DNA of 64,000 nucleotides from the NCBI GenBank assembly GCA_010909725.1, contig JAACMV010000003.1:310001-374000 (forward strand), read 5' to 3'. Both the position numbers and the translations under genes were made by a program. Source of the DNA: Picochlorum sp. 'celeri' (Eukaryota; Chlorophyta; Trebouxiophyceae). Positions 10,075-19,939 of this stretch are shown here, piece after piece. Numbering within the stretch: the first letter of the stretch is position 1; each line of letters opens with the position of its first letter. The notes beneath the pieces are model-generated. The model ran no database searches. It was not told the DNA's origin and saw nothing but the letters and a program-made list of their open reading frames with translations.

Positions 10075-11878
10075 ATGGTTGACTCGTCGCTTCCTTCAAA
10101 AGGAGACGAACAACCCCATGATAGCAATATTCAGCAAGCATTAGATACTTCTACTCATAATGGTGCCATGGAAGGGGAGAAGAAGACGCATGGTACGTGA
10201 CATGTGACATGGCGAAGGAATTCCATGGAAAAAACATCTTTGCGGTACCATGGCGATGGGCTGATGATCGGCATGATTCATCTATACATATGGATTCTGT
10301 GCAGTGGACGATGGAACGGGTACTGCAGCGATAGGTAATGACATGGATGATGAAGAGACAGCTACAGAGTCTGACTCATATCTTGAAAAGACGACACGTC
10401 ATTCCTGGGGAGCAGAGGAGGGCGGGCCAAGTTCAGCAAGTCACGGTGAGGTTGTTTCTCGAAAGAGGGCGACGCGTGGGGGGTATAGGGGTGCTATTAG
10501 TGTCAAGTTGCTGATTGATGAAGGCATCTTGGCTCCCGGGGATGGGGTTTTGAGTGTAGAATACAAGGGTATGGTGCGTACTGCTGATTTGTTAGAGGAT
10601 GGGAGGATTCGAGTGGATATAGATGGAGATATTATGATGTTTGATAGCCCGTCTGCGTTCTCTATTTTCATCAAACGGTTGGTCAATCCAACGAGGAAGG
10701 CTGATGATGGTTGGAAATCTGTAAAGTATAATGGCACGCTGTTGGAAAAGTTCAAGGTGGAGCTGGCGAAACAGTCATTACCATTTGATGAGAGTGTAGA
10801 GAAGCGACAGAAAATAGTCGTGACGGAGCAACCAGTGCCTCCAGCTTCTCCTGTACGGGCTCCTCGGGTGAGAAATGTAGAGCATGCAGGTGTTGGTGCA
10901 GATTCTACAGAATATACGGTGGAACTTCGGGAGTATAGTGAACCGCAGCCTTTTGATCTGTGTGTGTCTCCATTCGCAGAGGCTATAATGGATTTTCATG
11001 CGCATTTGTGTTACGATGAGGTCATGGGTGTACTCATGGGCACTGTCTCTGAGGATGCATCCACTGCCAGAAAGAAAGTAACGGTACTCACGGCCGTACC
11101 TATCGCAGTAAAGAACGACAGTATATCCCAAAAAGTGTCCCGTGTGCAGATGGATGCGGATGAGATGGAATCACAGGTGAAAAAACTGGCTGATGATGGA
11201 TCGCTTCAGTGCGTGGGAAGCTATCATTCACACCCTGACTTTGCACCACTCCCGACGATTATAGACACGTTGAGTTTTGTCAAGGACGCACATAATGTAT
11301 CCTGTCGTGTGGAAGCCATCGTATCTCCATATGATCCATCCCATGCAGATGCCTCGGCCCCAATCACATGGTACCATGTGAATATTCCACCATCAGTAGC
11401 AATGAAGGATGCTCTTCCTGACGACGTGGACCCCGCCACGTTGGGCTGTGTGCCATATAGACTGCAATATACTACTAGTGAGGGTGATACTGCTGCAAAT
11501 GCAGCATCGCTTCAAAAAGTGGTGGAGGATTTGGCAAAGAAATATGCCCCTGCTCACAACAGAGCCAACATTGAAGGGTTGTGGAAAAAGACAGACGAGG
11601 GGTCGGTCATTCTCCGTATAGACAAAATGATTGAATCATTCCGGGACAAGCTCTCGAAAGGCTCTCAGCTTGAAGGGAAACTAAATTCTTTTGTCACATA
11701 CAAGCTGGATGTCCTTGTCCGGGCAGTCTGGAGCGTCTACGGTAGGAAAGACGCGGATAATACGCTGTCTGGCGACGGTCATCAGAAACCAACAGATCCA
11801 TCAGTGTTACATCAATCATCAGCAGGACAGGATGATGATGATGATGAGCCAATCTCGGATAATAATACAGAGCAGTAA
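10075..11878 (+). CDS. RAMA + MPN/JAMM domain protein (MPND-like)
   Basis: Exons 10075-10192 and 10305-11878 (563 aa), with a 112-nt GT-AG intron. The N-terminus is acidic and low-complexity. Around residues 95-190 lies a RAMA-like domain (LLIDEGILAPGDGVLSVEY, DGRIRVD, FDSPSAFSIFIKRLVNP, GWKSVKYNG). An MPN domain follows at about 250-375, with the conserved Glu in YDEVMGVLMG and HSHP at residues 347-350. The domain order matches metazoan MPND, reported to sense N6-methyladenine in DNA and to deubiquitinate histone H2A. The JAMM motif HxHx7SxxD is present except that Thr357 replaces the Ser, with Asp360 kept. Zinc-binding residues are therefore intact, but peptidase activity is uncertain. The tail is Asp/Ser-rich. 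Nuclear location is inferred. Confidence 0.85.
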
Positions 11879-12002
11879 TAAACCACCATGTCTCATCTTG
11901 AATGGCCACAATTGAGGGATTTTGACAACTACTACTAGAAAGCTCTACAAGACCATCTCAGTATACCAAAATATCAATAGTACTATAAATATATTTGTAA
12001 AA

Positions 12003-13578
12003 ATGCCTCCAAAACGGAAGAATAGGCCGGGAAAAGGCGGAGGTGAAGACATGACAAAATCCATCGAATTTTTGGTGTCTCAAAGTATGAAGAATAGCTT
12101 TGATTTGTTCGTTGGGAATGTCTATGACACCAATAATGTTGATGAAAAGGCCGAAGAGATGAAAATTAAGAGCAAGGTAGGCGTGCGACTCTTTTTTGTT
12201 CTGAAAAGATGTGATACGATGCATGTGCTGAGCTTTTGTGCCTATTTTGCTGCAGATTATCGATGAATATTCATTCCTGAAGAATTATGTTCCTAGAGAG
12301 GGCGCGAATGGTGTGCCTGGGCGGAAACAGGTGACGACACAGAGAATTAGCAAGAATGATGCCTCAGGGACTGCACGAATTATTGACTCGCTGGATGATG
12401 ATACCGCATCGCGGCGTACTCAGGCGCCTGCTTCGAATCAGTTGGCGTTGGTGTCGGATGTACGGGCTGGTATTTCGGATAGTTCCAAGGCATCTCTGCA
12501 GGGAACCATTATGATTCCTACTGCTGCAGGAGGGCAGAGGGAGTATGTGCCTAGTGCAACAATAGCGAGACGGGCTGCTGCGAAATGGCCGCGACCAGAG
12601 TGGCATGCGCCGTGGAAGACGTATAGAGTCATTTCTGGGCATCTGGGGTGGGTTCGGTCGATTGCGTTTGATCCGACCAATGAATGGTTTGTGACTGGGA
12701 GTGCTGATAGGACCATCAAAGTGTGGGACACGGCGAGTGGGCAGCTTCGACTCACATTGACGGGTCATATTGAACAGGTGACAGGGTTGGCTGTGTCGGC
12801 CAGGCATCCTTACATGTTTTCATGCGGATTAGATAAGCAGGTCAAGTGCTGGGATTTGGAACAGAATAAAGTGATTCGAAACTACCATGGGCATTTATCC
12901 GGCGTATATTCGCTAGCATTGCATCCTAAATTAGATATATTAGCTAGTGGTGGAAGGGATGCGACGTGTCGGGTGTGGGATATGAGAACACGAACTCAAA
13001 TTTATGCCTTGGGTGGTCATGAGGATAATGTGTCTGCTATTCTGATGCAAGCCACAGATCCCCAGGTGATTACCGGTTCTCATGATAAAACAATCAAATT
13101 GTGGGATTTGAGAATGGGAAAGACATTATCGACGTTGACGTATCATAAAAAGTCTGTGAGGGCATTAGCAGCACATCCAACAGAGTACAACTTTGCATCT
13201 GGAGGCGCTGATAATGTGAAGAAGTTTGGGCTTCCGAGAGGAGAGTTTTTGTTCAACTTTTTACAGCAACAGGGATCTATTATTAATGCGATGGCCGTCA
13301 ATGAAGATGGTGTGCTTGCTACTGGGGGTGATAATGGTTCATTATGGTTCCGTGATTGGAAGAGTGGCAATACATTTCAACAGACAGAAGCTGTTGTGCA
13401 GCCTGGGTCTCTGGACTCGGAGGCTGGTATATATGCAATGTCTTTTGATGTTACTGGTACTCGTCTTGTCACGTGCGAAGCGGATAAAACTATCAAAATG
13501 TGGAAGGAAGATGAGACAGCAACTCCAGAGACCCATCCAATTGATTTCCAACCTCCTCGCAATATCAAGAGGTATTGA
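12003..13578 (+). CDS. PRL1: PRL1/PLRG1 WD40 protein (NineTeen/Prp19 spliceosome complex)
   Basis: Exons 12003-12176 and 12256-13578 (498 aa), with a 79-nt phase-0 intron ending TGCAG. The N-terminus ([15 protein letters not shown]) matches the short conserved helix before the propeller in PLRG1. WD40 repeats run from about residue 180 to 485, starting with [20 protein letters not shown] and with recurrent IKVWD, VKCWD, CRVWD, IKLWD and IKMWK ends. One repeat carries the family-typical [17 protein letters not shown]. The protein is a core component of the Prp19-associated complex that activates the spliceosome; plant PRL1 also acts in hormone and sugar signalling. The gene is convergent with the next one, with 48 bp between stop codons. 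Confidence 0.93.
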
Positions 13579-13626
13579 TGTTTCGTATTTATTATAGTGA
13601 CAATGACTGTAATTACAATGATGAAT

Positions 13627-15504
13627 TTAGAATTTCGACATGAGAGTATCAAATGGTCGTGGAATTGATTCATTCAGATTCTTCAGAAGCGCAATGTGAG
13701 GCTCATCTTGATAGGATGGGATGATGGTTGCCTGTTGTCCAGTATTCAGCGTCTCCAAGACGAGATTTGCCGCTCGAAGACCCGTCACCCACGCTCGTTC
13801 TTGTGATAATCCATTCGCTCCATGTGGAACGTCTTTCACATAATCACCCGCAAGAAAAACGTTTGAGAATGATGTGTCCTGACGGGGGCGATTCTTGTAT
13901 GATCCAGGGCTGAAATGGGTCACTGCATTGGAGAATTTCACAACTGCACTGTCAATAACTTTTGCGTCTCGAAATACTGGATCGCATGCTCTGATATTTT
14001 GGACAACTGTGTCGATGATGTCTTCATCGCTCCGTGGGAGCAATGCTGAGGCACCATAGAAATCAGCTGATATAACTGTGCCTGGCTCATCCTCCTTCTG
14101 TGACTGCATCTCTGTGGTGTTAAAGTATGTCGCTCCACACACCTCGAAATCTGCCAATACATTGGCTGGGAACCGAGTGGGTAAAATCTTATCAAACCAT
14201 ACTTTGGTTGCGATGCAATCAATGGATCTCAGGTTCATGATGTTTGCAAATTCTGGGCAGCATCCCAATTGAGGAGAATTGGACACAATCTTCTTCATTC
14301 CTGAAATACTCAGAGCAAAAATAACCGCATCAGCGTCAAAGGTTTCCGTCGTATTTCCAACACGAGCCTCAATAGAAACACCACTTTTCTGACCCTTGTC
14401 CTCCACACGAACATTGGTCACAAATGTATTGCCCTGAACGGATCCCCCCAACTCTGTAATCCTTTCCACGAGTGGGGTAAAAATTTTTTCCGTAATTGGA
14501 CCTTTGCACCATCGCACATCAAATGCATTCTGGCTATTCAATGCATAGAAACATAAAAGTTCTAGAGTCACTGCAGCACTCAAATCTTCTGGTGGCGCAA
14601 ACAGCCCCACAGCCAACGTGGGTTTGAGGAAATATTCGTAGGCATTGTCCGAAACACCAGCCCTCTTGAACATTTCCCGCGCAGACATGGCATCATACTG
14701 CTCATACGTTTCTTGATCCTTTGCAAAGTTGATGACATCATACAACCACGGGATGATTGTCAATCGATCTTCCAGAGAAAGCTTGTTGTAAAACAGAGGC
14801 GATGTATACAGAAACTGCCCCAAAATGGTCGGTAATTGAGGCTTTTTCTGGCTAAACACTGGGGCTTCTGTGACCAACTGTGCACCACGTCCAGACTCTG
14901 ACCGAGCCCAGAACCCACTCGTCAAAAAATCGGTAAATGGCTGGATTTCAAGCTCGTCACACAATCTATTAATATTAGGATAATCGTACCAAAATCCCTT
15001 CACACCTGCTTCTATTGTTCGACCCTGACTACTCTTAAAAGCCGTTGACAGTCCCCCAGGATTTGGATTGGCATCAAGCAACTGGACATCAACCCCATCT
15101 TGCTCTGCCAAGTGTTTTGCAGCTGCGAATCCAGCAAACCCTCCACCGATAACAATCACCTTTTTGTTTTTATTATTCTTCCCTTGCGATACACGACCCG
15201 TTGTCTGTTTGGTTTTCTTTGGTTTCTTGGCAGTCTCAGGCTGCTGCTTGCTTGGAACAGTCTCACCTTGCTCTCCTCCTTTGCTGGCACATGGAACAAT
15301 CAGAAATCTTCCATGGTGTATGGGAATCGTATCAGATCGATCCACTCCTCTTCGTATACTTCTTCTTCTACACGCTTGTGTCGATCCAGATATATGTAAT
15401 CGTCGCCCAGGCATCCCACACGTGGTTGGCAGCTTGGAAACCTTGCCAACCACAAAGCCTCTGTGTCCACACAGGTCGCGAGCAACCACGGTTCCAAAGG
15501 CCAT
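13627..15504 (-). CDS. Plastid FAD-dependent amine oxidoreductase, carotenoid desaturase/isomerase group
   Basis: Single exon, 625 aa. The first about 110 residues are rich in Arg, Ser and Lys and look like a plastid transit peptide plus linker. A Rossmann FAD-binding fold follows (KVIVIGGGFAGFAAAKHLAE, residues 115-133) with the acidic end of the second strand in LLDANPNPGG. The rest resembles zeta-carotene desaturase and CrtU/CRTISO-type flavoproteins (AMSAREMFKRAGVSDNAYEYF, KPTLAVGLFAPPEDLSAA, and the C-terminal FAD contact VFLAGDYVKDVPHGANGLSQE). A redox step on a carotenoid or another plastid isoprenoid is plausible, but the precise substrate cannot be assigned. I see no membrane helix. 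It is one of several plastid-directed genes in the window. Confidence 0.8.
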   Translation of the reverse strand: MAFGTVVARDLCGHRGFVVGKVSKLPTTCGMPGRRLHISGSTQACRRRSIRRGVDRSDTIPIHHGRFLIVPCASKGGEQGETVPSKQQPETAKKPKKTKQTTGRVSQGKNNKNKKVIVIGGGFAGFAAAKHLAEQDGVDVQLLDANPNPGGLSTAFKSSQGRTIEAGVKGFWYDYPNINRLCDELEIQPFTDFLTSGFWARSESGRGAQLVTEAPVFSQKKPQLPTILGQFLYTSPLFYNKLSLEDRLTIIPWLYDVINFAKDQETYEQYDAMSAREMFKRAGVSDNAYEYFLKPTLAVGLFAPPEDLSAAVTLELLCFYALNSQNAFDVRWCKGPITEKIFTPLVERITELGGSVQGNTFVTNVRVEDKGQKSGVSIEARVGNTTETFDADAVIFALSISGMKKIVSNSPQLGCCPEFANIMNLRSIDCIATKVWFDKILPTRFPANVLADFEVCGATYFNTTEMQSQKEDEPGTVISADFYGASALLPRSDEDIIDTVVQNIRACDPVFRDAKVIDSAVVKFSNAVTHFSPGSYKNRPRQDTSFSNVFLAGDYVKDVPHGANGLSQERAWVTGLRAANLVLETLNTGQQATIIPSYQDEPHIALLKNLNESIPRPFDTLMSKF

Positions 15505-16207
15505 GATACGAATATTTAATACTTGTATTTATGTGATATGGAAAACGTCGTTACAATTGGAATCTATGCAGCTCGGAGAACTTTCACATGTCAAACCCAG
15601 ACATGTCCAAGATGCCGTTTGCAGGATACAAAATCAAAAACCTGTCTCTTTTTCTCCTTCCACGTGAATTTTAGAAGAAATAAAAAGTATTGTTCATGCA
15701 TCAACCAGGCGCTCGTCGCTAGCATCATTATGAGGTTGAAAACAGGCCAGAGACTTTTTCCTCACAAGATCTTGAAGAGGCACCACACTGCAAAGACATT
15801 TTCCACCTGGAACGATTTTCTGAGACATCAATCAGCCATAACAACGGATGCCGTGTACATTCTTCTCCTAAAATGAAGAAATGCATGTACATTATGACGA
15901 GGCAACTCAAGTCCACCTCATCCTCACTGCTCTGTAGTACAGAGTCTGTACCTCTCCTAGAGGTGTTAGGGGGAACAACCACCTCTTTTAGGAGAGCGAG
16001 ATCAAAGAGGAAAACATCTCCGTCAACATGCGCTGATCACATTGAGCACTCCTCAAATTCAAATTGTAGTACACAATGAAGAATAAATATCCATGCTTTA
16101 TGTCGATTGCGCCATTGGCCTTCCAATGACTGTCGGGGTACGGTGGTATTGTGACAGCACGAACAAACTGTTCTGGTTAGGGTGATCACCCGTCCATAAG
16201 CGTGCAC
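15505..16207. other. Divergent intergenic region without a supported gene
   Basis: 703 bp between the starts of the FAD oxidoreductase (minus) and the glycosyltransferase (plus). Small ORFs on both strands have no protein-like features and are not called. An imperfect inverted repeat lies at 15952-15996 (CTCTCCTAGAGGTG against CACCTCTTTTAGGAGAG, with a three-base insertion in one arm). Confidence 0.4.
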
Positions 16208-17227
16208 ATGAAGACAATCGTAGTGAAAATAGTATGTATCTTGTTATTGATCCATTGGATAGGTCTGCTGGGATATTTTCGTGTCACGTTCAACCGAAGT
16301 TTGACACCCATTGTTTGGAAACAAGCGTCCTCTGTTGGTATTGAGCTTACACCCAATAGATTCCTTGTCAACCATACGCGTGCAAGCCATGTATTCGAAG
16401 CATTGTATACATCTGGGTACGAGGATTTACAACCAAACGTCTGGGAAGACTTGGATATCAAGATGTTTTCTGTCAAGGTGACCTCATCTCTGCACAAAGA
16501 AACATGTATTCTGATGGCAGATGCCCGTCCATTTCACAATCCCTTGCAGGACAGTATTCCAGACATTACAAGGATAGAAGAAGCTCAACATTCATGGCCT
16601 GTTGCTTACTATGAGCTCACGCCGTATATGAATCTTATGTATGCCCTTCGTCATGGCTACACCTTTTTCAGGTTCACATTGCCAGAGGAGCTGATTGACA
16701 GGGGACAGAGGGATGCAACGTGGTATAAAATCCCTTTGACAGCGTACTTGCTCATGCATGAGTGCCACAGCATTCTATGGCTGGACTCGGACGCATTCAT
16801 TAGAGATTCTTCCGTCACCTTGGAAGAATTGGCCAGGGCATATGACATCCATGATGGAGGACCATACATGCTTTTGCCTCAGGATGGGCCTGGGCACTTG
16901 GACGCAAATATGGGTGCGTATCTGATTCGAAATGGGTCTCGTGTTCTATCATTTCTCAAAGAGTGGTGGACATTGCCGCTGAATAATGCTGTATACAAAG
17001 CAAAGCTGCGAGGAAAGTTGCACGAACAGGATACGTTGAATCGTGGGATGAGAAAGTACAAGGGATCTATTTGGGTACTCTGTCCAAAATCAATGCTTAC
17101 GACAACCTATGGATCGTTTGTGAGACATTTTTGGGCAGGTCATAAGAATGAAACCTTGTTCAGAATGGAAATGGCAAAGCTGGCCATGGACTTTGTCCAG
17201 TATTTAATACAATCTCATTTGGAATAA
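16208..17227 (+). CDS. Type II membrane glycosyltransferase (GT34-like, GMA12/MNN10 group)
   Basis: Single exon, 339 aa. The ATG at 16208 is the first in frame after a stop at about 16178. One N-terminal signal anchor (residues about 3-24, KTIVVKIVCILLLIHWIGLL) precedes a luminal domain. That domain has the arrangement of alpha-galactosyl/xylosyl transferases: MNLMYALRHGYTFFRF, WYKIPLTAYLLMHECHSI, the metal-binding LWLDSDAFI (DxD), LDANMGAYLIRNG and the late HEQDTLN. NxS/T sites are visible (NRS, NHT, NGS, NET). A Golgi glycosyltransferase acting on N-glycans or extracellular polysaccharide is inferred; donor and acceptor are unknown. Confidence 0.8.
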   Translation: MKTIVVKIVCILLLIHWIGLLGYFRVTFNRSLTPIVWKQASSVGIELTPNRFLVNHTRASHVFEALYTSGYEDLQPNVWEDLDIKMFSVKVTSSLHKETCILMADARPFHNPLQDSIPDITRIEEAQHSWPVAYYELTPYMNLMYALRHGYTFFRFTLPEELIDRGQRDATWYKIPLTAYLLMHECHSILWLDSDAFIRDSSVTLEELARAYDIHDGGPYMLLPQDGPGHLDANMGAYLIRNGSRVLSFLKEWWTLPLNNAVYKAKLRGKLHEQDTLNRGMRKYKGSIWVLCPKSMLTTTYGSFVRHFWAGHKNETLFRMEMAKLAMDFVQYLIQSHLE

Positions 17228-17543
17228 TAATAATAATGATACGCTGTAGTACAAACAACAAACTCGGTCAAAAATATCCTCCTGTTTACCTCACAGTACC
17301 ACTAAATTCATGAGTTTCATTCATCATCATCTGGAATGTATGTAGAATCCACCTTGCAATTGTCCTGGGCACTGCCCATGCATGCCCTCTGATGAGGGAC
17401 GTTTGGTAAACGGATAGATCACCCGAGTCCTGGCAAGGATCAGCTAATTGAAAAACAAATACTATTATTAGCTAGTGTTTTATTGCTTGTGACTGCACGA
17501 GGACAGACATCCAGGAAGGAGAGTGAGAATACGAAGAAGAACA
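17228..17543. other. Intergenic spacer
   Basis: 316 bp between two plus-strand genes. It begins with a short TAATAATAAT run just after the glycosyltransferase stop. Nothing else recognisable was seen. Confidence 0.35.
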
Positions 17544-17840
17544 ATGAGCGCAACTGTGGTTGGAGCTCTGCTTGGAGTAGGAGTGCAGTTGTACGCAAAT
17601 GTTGCTCAGAAATTACCAGCACTGTCATCTCCATGGCGTCATGCTGCTAGTGCTGTTATAGGAGCGGGGGTTGCCTCTTTGGTTTTGGATGTTGAGGAAC
17701 GGGCGACCAAGGATGTTCAAGGTGGGTTTTTTCATGGCAATCTCCTGGGATATTACAATAATACTAATGATGGTTTACTTTTATTCGATGCAGAACGAAT
17801 GGCTGCTCGGGTAGCTGCTGATACAAAGCAACGAGCATAG
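17544..17840 (+). CDS. Small membrane protein, function unknown
   Basis: The preferred model is two exons, 17544-17721 and 17794-17840 (74 aa). One hydrophobic stretch near the N-terminus (TVVGALLGVGVQLYANV) and a second Gly/Ala-rich one (HAASAVIGAGVASLVL) are followed by a charged helix ending ERMAARVAADTKQRA. The 72-nt intron (GTGGGT...GATGCAG) is a multiple of three with no in-frame stop, so an unspliced 98-residue product is also possible. The size, two short hydrophobic segments and charged tail resemble small mitochondrial inner-membrane proteins, but I do not recognise a family. Its stop lies 46 bp from that of the convergent kinase gene. Confidence 0.55.
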   Translation: MSATVVGALLGVGVQLYANVAQKLPALSSPWRHAASAVIGAGVASLVLDVEERATKDVQGGFFHGNLLGYYNNTNDGLLLFDAERMAARVAADTKQRA

Positions 17841-17886
17841 ACTGACTGACTGACTGATGCTTCTTTTGTAAAATGTAAGATCGTAT

Positions 17887-19524
17887 TTAATACGACTCCT
17901 TCCCATTATCATCATCACCATCATCATTGTGATGATGATGATGTGTAGCAGCATCGCCTTGAATGACGTTGATGTCCTCAACCCTGGTGCCTTTGTCGTG
18001 GGATTGCGTGCGCAGCACCTGTTGCACTGGCGTGTGCAAGGAAATCTCAATGCCCTTGTTGTCATCAAAGTTGTGATGACTGACAAATCCTGAGAATTCT
18101 GGAGATTCGAATTCAACAAACGGAGGGATTTTCATGGGAGGGACTTGATCATCGTTTGTATTCTCATCAGCGACTGGTTCTGTCTCATGATGATGCTTGG
18201 TTGCCAGAGTGAGCAGTTTCTTGACTGCCTTGTACCGAATATGAAGCCACTCGCGGTCACCATCTCCATACCTCACATCTTCCTTGTCCTGTTTTTCAAT
18301 TCGTTCCCATTCTTCTTGATACTCTATGGACTTGAATGGATTGGTCATCCATGGATGACGGGCAATCTTTGCAAGAGACCATCGCTTTCTGACATCCAGG
18401 TCCAAAATACCGTCAATCAATTCTATACATTCCTTACTCAGGAGCTTCAGATATGGTTTGACATACCCACTGTCTTTCCATGAATGCTTCTTTTGCAATT
18501 CATAGATTGCTTCTTCCACCTTGAGCATGGTTTTATGAGGTATTCTATGGGCAGAGGCAACATCATCAAAGGGGAATCCTCCAACCAGCATGGCTACCAG
18601 CAAAATACCACATGCCCAAACATCGGACATGACTGGATCATACCGATGCGGTAATGATGTGTCGGAAGTAAACCGGAGCTCTAGTAATTCTGGTGCCATA
18701 TACACTGGTGTTCCAAGGAGGCCCTGATATTTTGCATAGTGTGAATTCTCCCCAAAATGATACGCGAATTGAAAGTCAGCAAGCTTCACCCTTCCAGGGA
18801 GCTTTCCAGAAGACATGATGAGCGTATTATCAAGTTTCAAGTCCCTATGAGCAACATGCATGGTTGAATGCATGTATGCGACACTGGCAATCAATTGCTT
18901 AAAGACAAACCTGGCAGTGTCCTCGTCTAATGCAAGCCCTCCTCTCCCTTTTCTATTCAAATGTGAAACGTTATCAGAGACGTATTCAGCCAAATTGCCA
19001 CCCTGCGCCGCCTCCATAACGATCCCAAGATGACTCTCCGTCAGAAAAACAGATCTCGCAGCGCACAAGTGCGTCGAGCCAACACGTGCACTGGTCGACC
19101 CAATGACCACCTCATTGTACACCATCAGCATGTCACTTTCTGGGAGAGGCCTCGAATACAGCTTGATCGCCACCTCCTCGTCGAATTCATTATCATGAGC
19201 TAACCACACAGTACTAGTTCCTCCCTTGCCAATCGCTCGTATGAGAGAGTAATTCTTGCCAATCCCCAAGTGCGCTTCCTCCTTTCGCAGCCTCCCACTC
19301 TCTCCGAGTCCAGGCTTGTACGGTAAATGGAACAAAGACTCCCGATGATGCCTTACCAAATGCTTCAAGCTATGCTCCGATGATAAACGATGTGTTTCAT
19401 AATCAGATGATGTGGAAACAGGCGCATTGGTGGCATCTTCCTCGGCGTCGGGTTCATGAGGTGTATTCAAGTCGACCTTGTTCTCTGTCGCTGATACCTT
19501 GGGTTTCGATCCACAGATACCCAT
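17887..19524 (-). CDS. Serine/threonine protein kinase with N-terminal lipidation motif and DFQ variant
   Basis: Single exon, 545 aa. The N-terminus MGICGSKPK offers Gly2 for myristoylation and Cys4 for palmitoylation, suggesting membrane attachment. The kinase domain spans about 92-395: glycine loop IGKGGTSTVW, VAIK lysine 121, HRDLKLDN with catalytic Asp near 228, LGTPVYMAPELLE and DVWACGILL. The metal-binding DFG is DFQ at 250-252 (KLADFQFAY), while the Asp is kept. The overall layout is SnRK/CAMK-like. The C-terminal tail is acidic and ends in a His run encoded by CAT/GAT trinucleotides. An active, membrane-associated signalling kinase is likely, but the missing Gly could change activation-loop dynamics. 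Substrates are unknown. Confidence 0.85.
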   Translation of the reverse strand: MGICGSKPKVSATENKVDLNTPHEPDAEEDATNAPVSTSSDYETHRLSSEHSLKHLVRHHRESLFHLPYKPGLGESGRLRKEEAHLGIGKNYSLIRAIGKGGTSTVWLAHDNEFDEEVAIKLYSRPLPESDMLMVYNEVVIGSTSARVGSTHLCAARSVFLTESHLGIVMEAAQGGNLAEYVSDNVSHLNRKGRGGLALDEDTARFVFKQLIASVAYMHSTMHVAHRDLKLDNTLIMSSGKLPGRVKLADFQFAYHFGENSHYAKYQGLLGTPVYMAPELLELRFTSDTSLPHRYDPVMSDVWACGILLVAMLVGGFPFDDVASAHRIPHKTMLKVEEAIYELQKKHSWKDSGYVKPYLKLLSKECIELIDGILDLDVRKRWSLAKIARHPWMTNPFKSIEYQEEWERIEKQDKEDVRYGDGDREWLHIRYKAVKKLLTLATKHHHETEPVADENTNDDQVPPMKIPPFVEFESPEFSGFVSHHNFDDNKGIEISLHTPVQQVLRTQSHDKGTRVEDINVIQGDAATHHHHHNDDGDDDNGKESY

Positions 19525-19939
19525 TGCTCAATAGTACCTCAAATAATCAGGCGTGGTTGTATTGGGATATGAATGCGGGTGCACATTGAGACTGATTCAT
19601 CCACGTTTGACTCTGGCAGGAAAACAAGAAGATCTCTTAATCGAGTTAAGAGATCGATCTCTTATTTATTAAGGAGAGATCTCCTTAAATCAGAATTAGA
19701 TCGCGACTATGAATATGTGTCTGGTATGTGCGATGAGGCCCTTGTTGTCGTTCACAACAAAACATTGCCTTAAAACTGTCATAGTAGTAGTAGAGAATCC
19801 ATCACGGTATTGTTGGTCTGCTTTGTCTTTGCTTGACTGATCAATCAGAAAATTCTTGGCTCTGGTTGAGGTCCAAAGAAGACGCGACGTCAACGGACGA
19901 GAAAGAGGGATTCTAAAAAAATACACATAAATTTATATC
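19525..19939. promoter_or_regulatory. Divergent promoter region between kinase and RPN6, with palindrome cluster
   Basis: 415 bp between divergent start codons. It contains two strong inverted repeats close together: GATCTCTTAA / TTAAGAGATC at 19631-19655 (10-bp arms, 5-nt loop) and TTAAGGAGA / TCTCCTTAA at 19669-19688 (9-bp arms, 2-nt centre). They share the GATCTC and TTAAG words. They may be transcription-factor sites or a small hairpin element; there is no gene in the interval. Confidence 0.5.

Noticed and set aside
15068..15667. Open frame of 199 codons on the plus strand.
   Set aside because: Mostly antisense to the FAD oxidoreductase N-terminus, Cys/Pro-rich without domains, and it runs past the oppositely oriented start codon.
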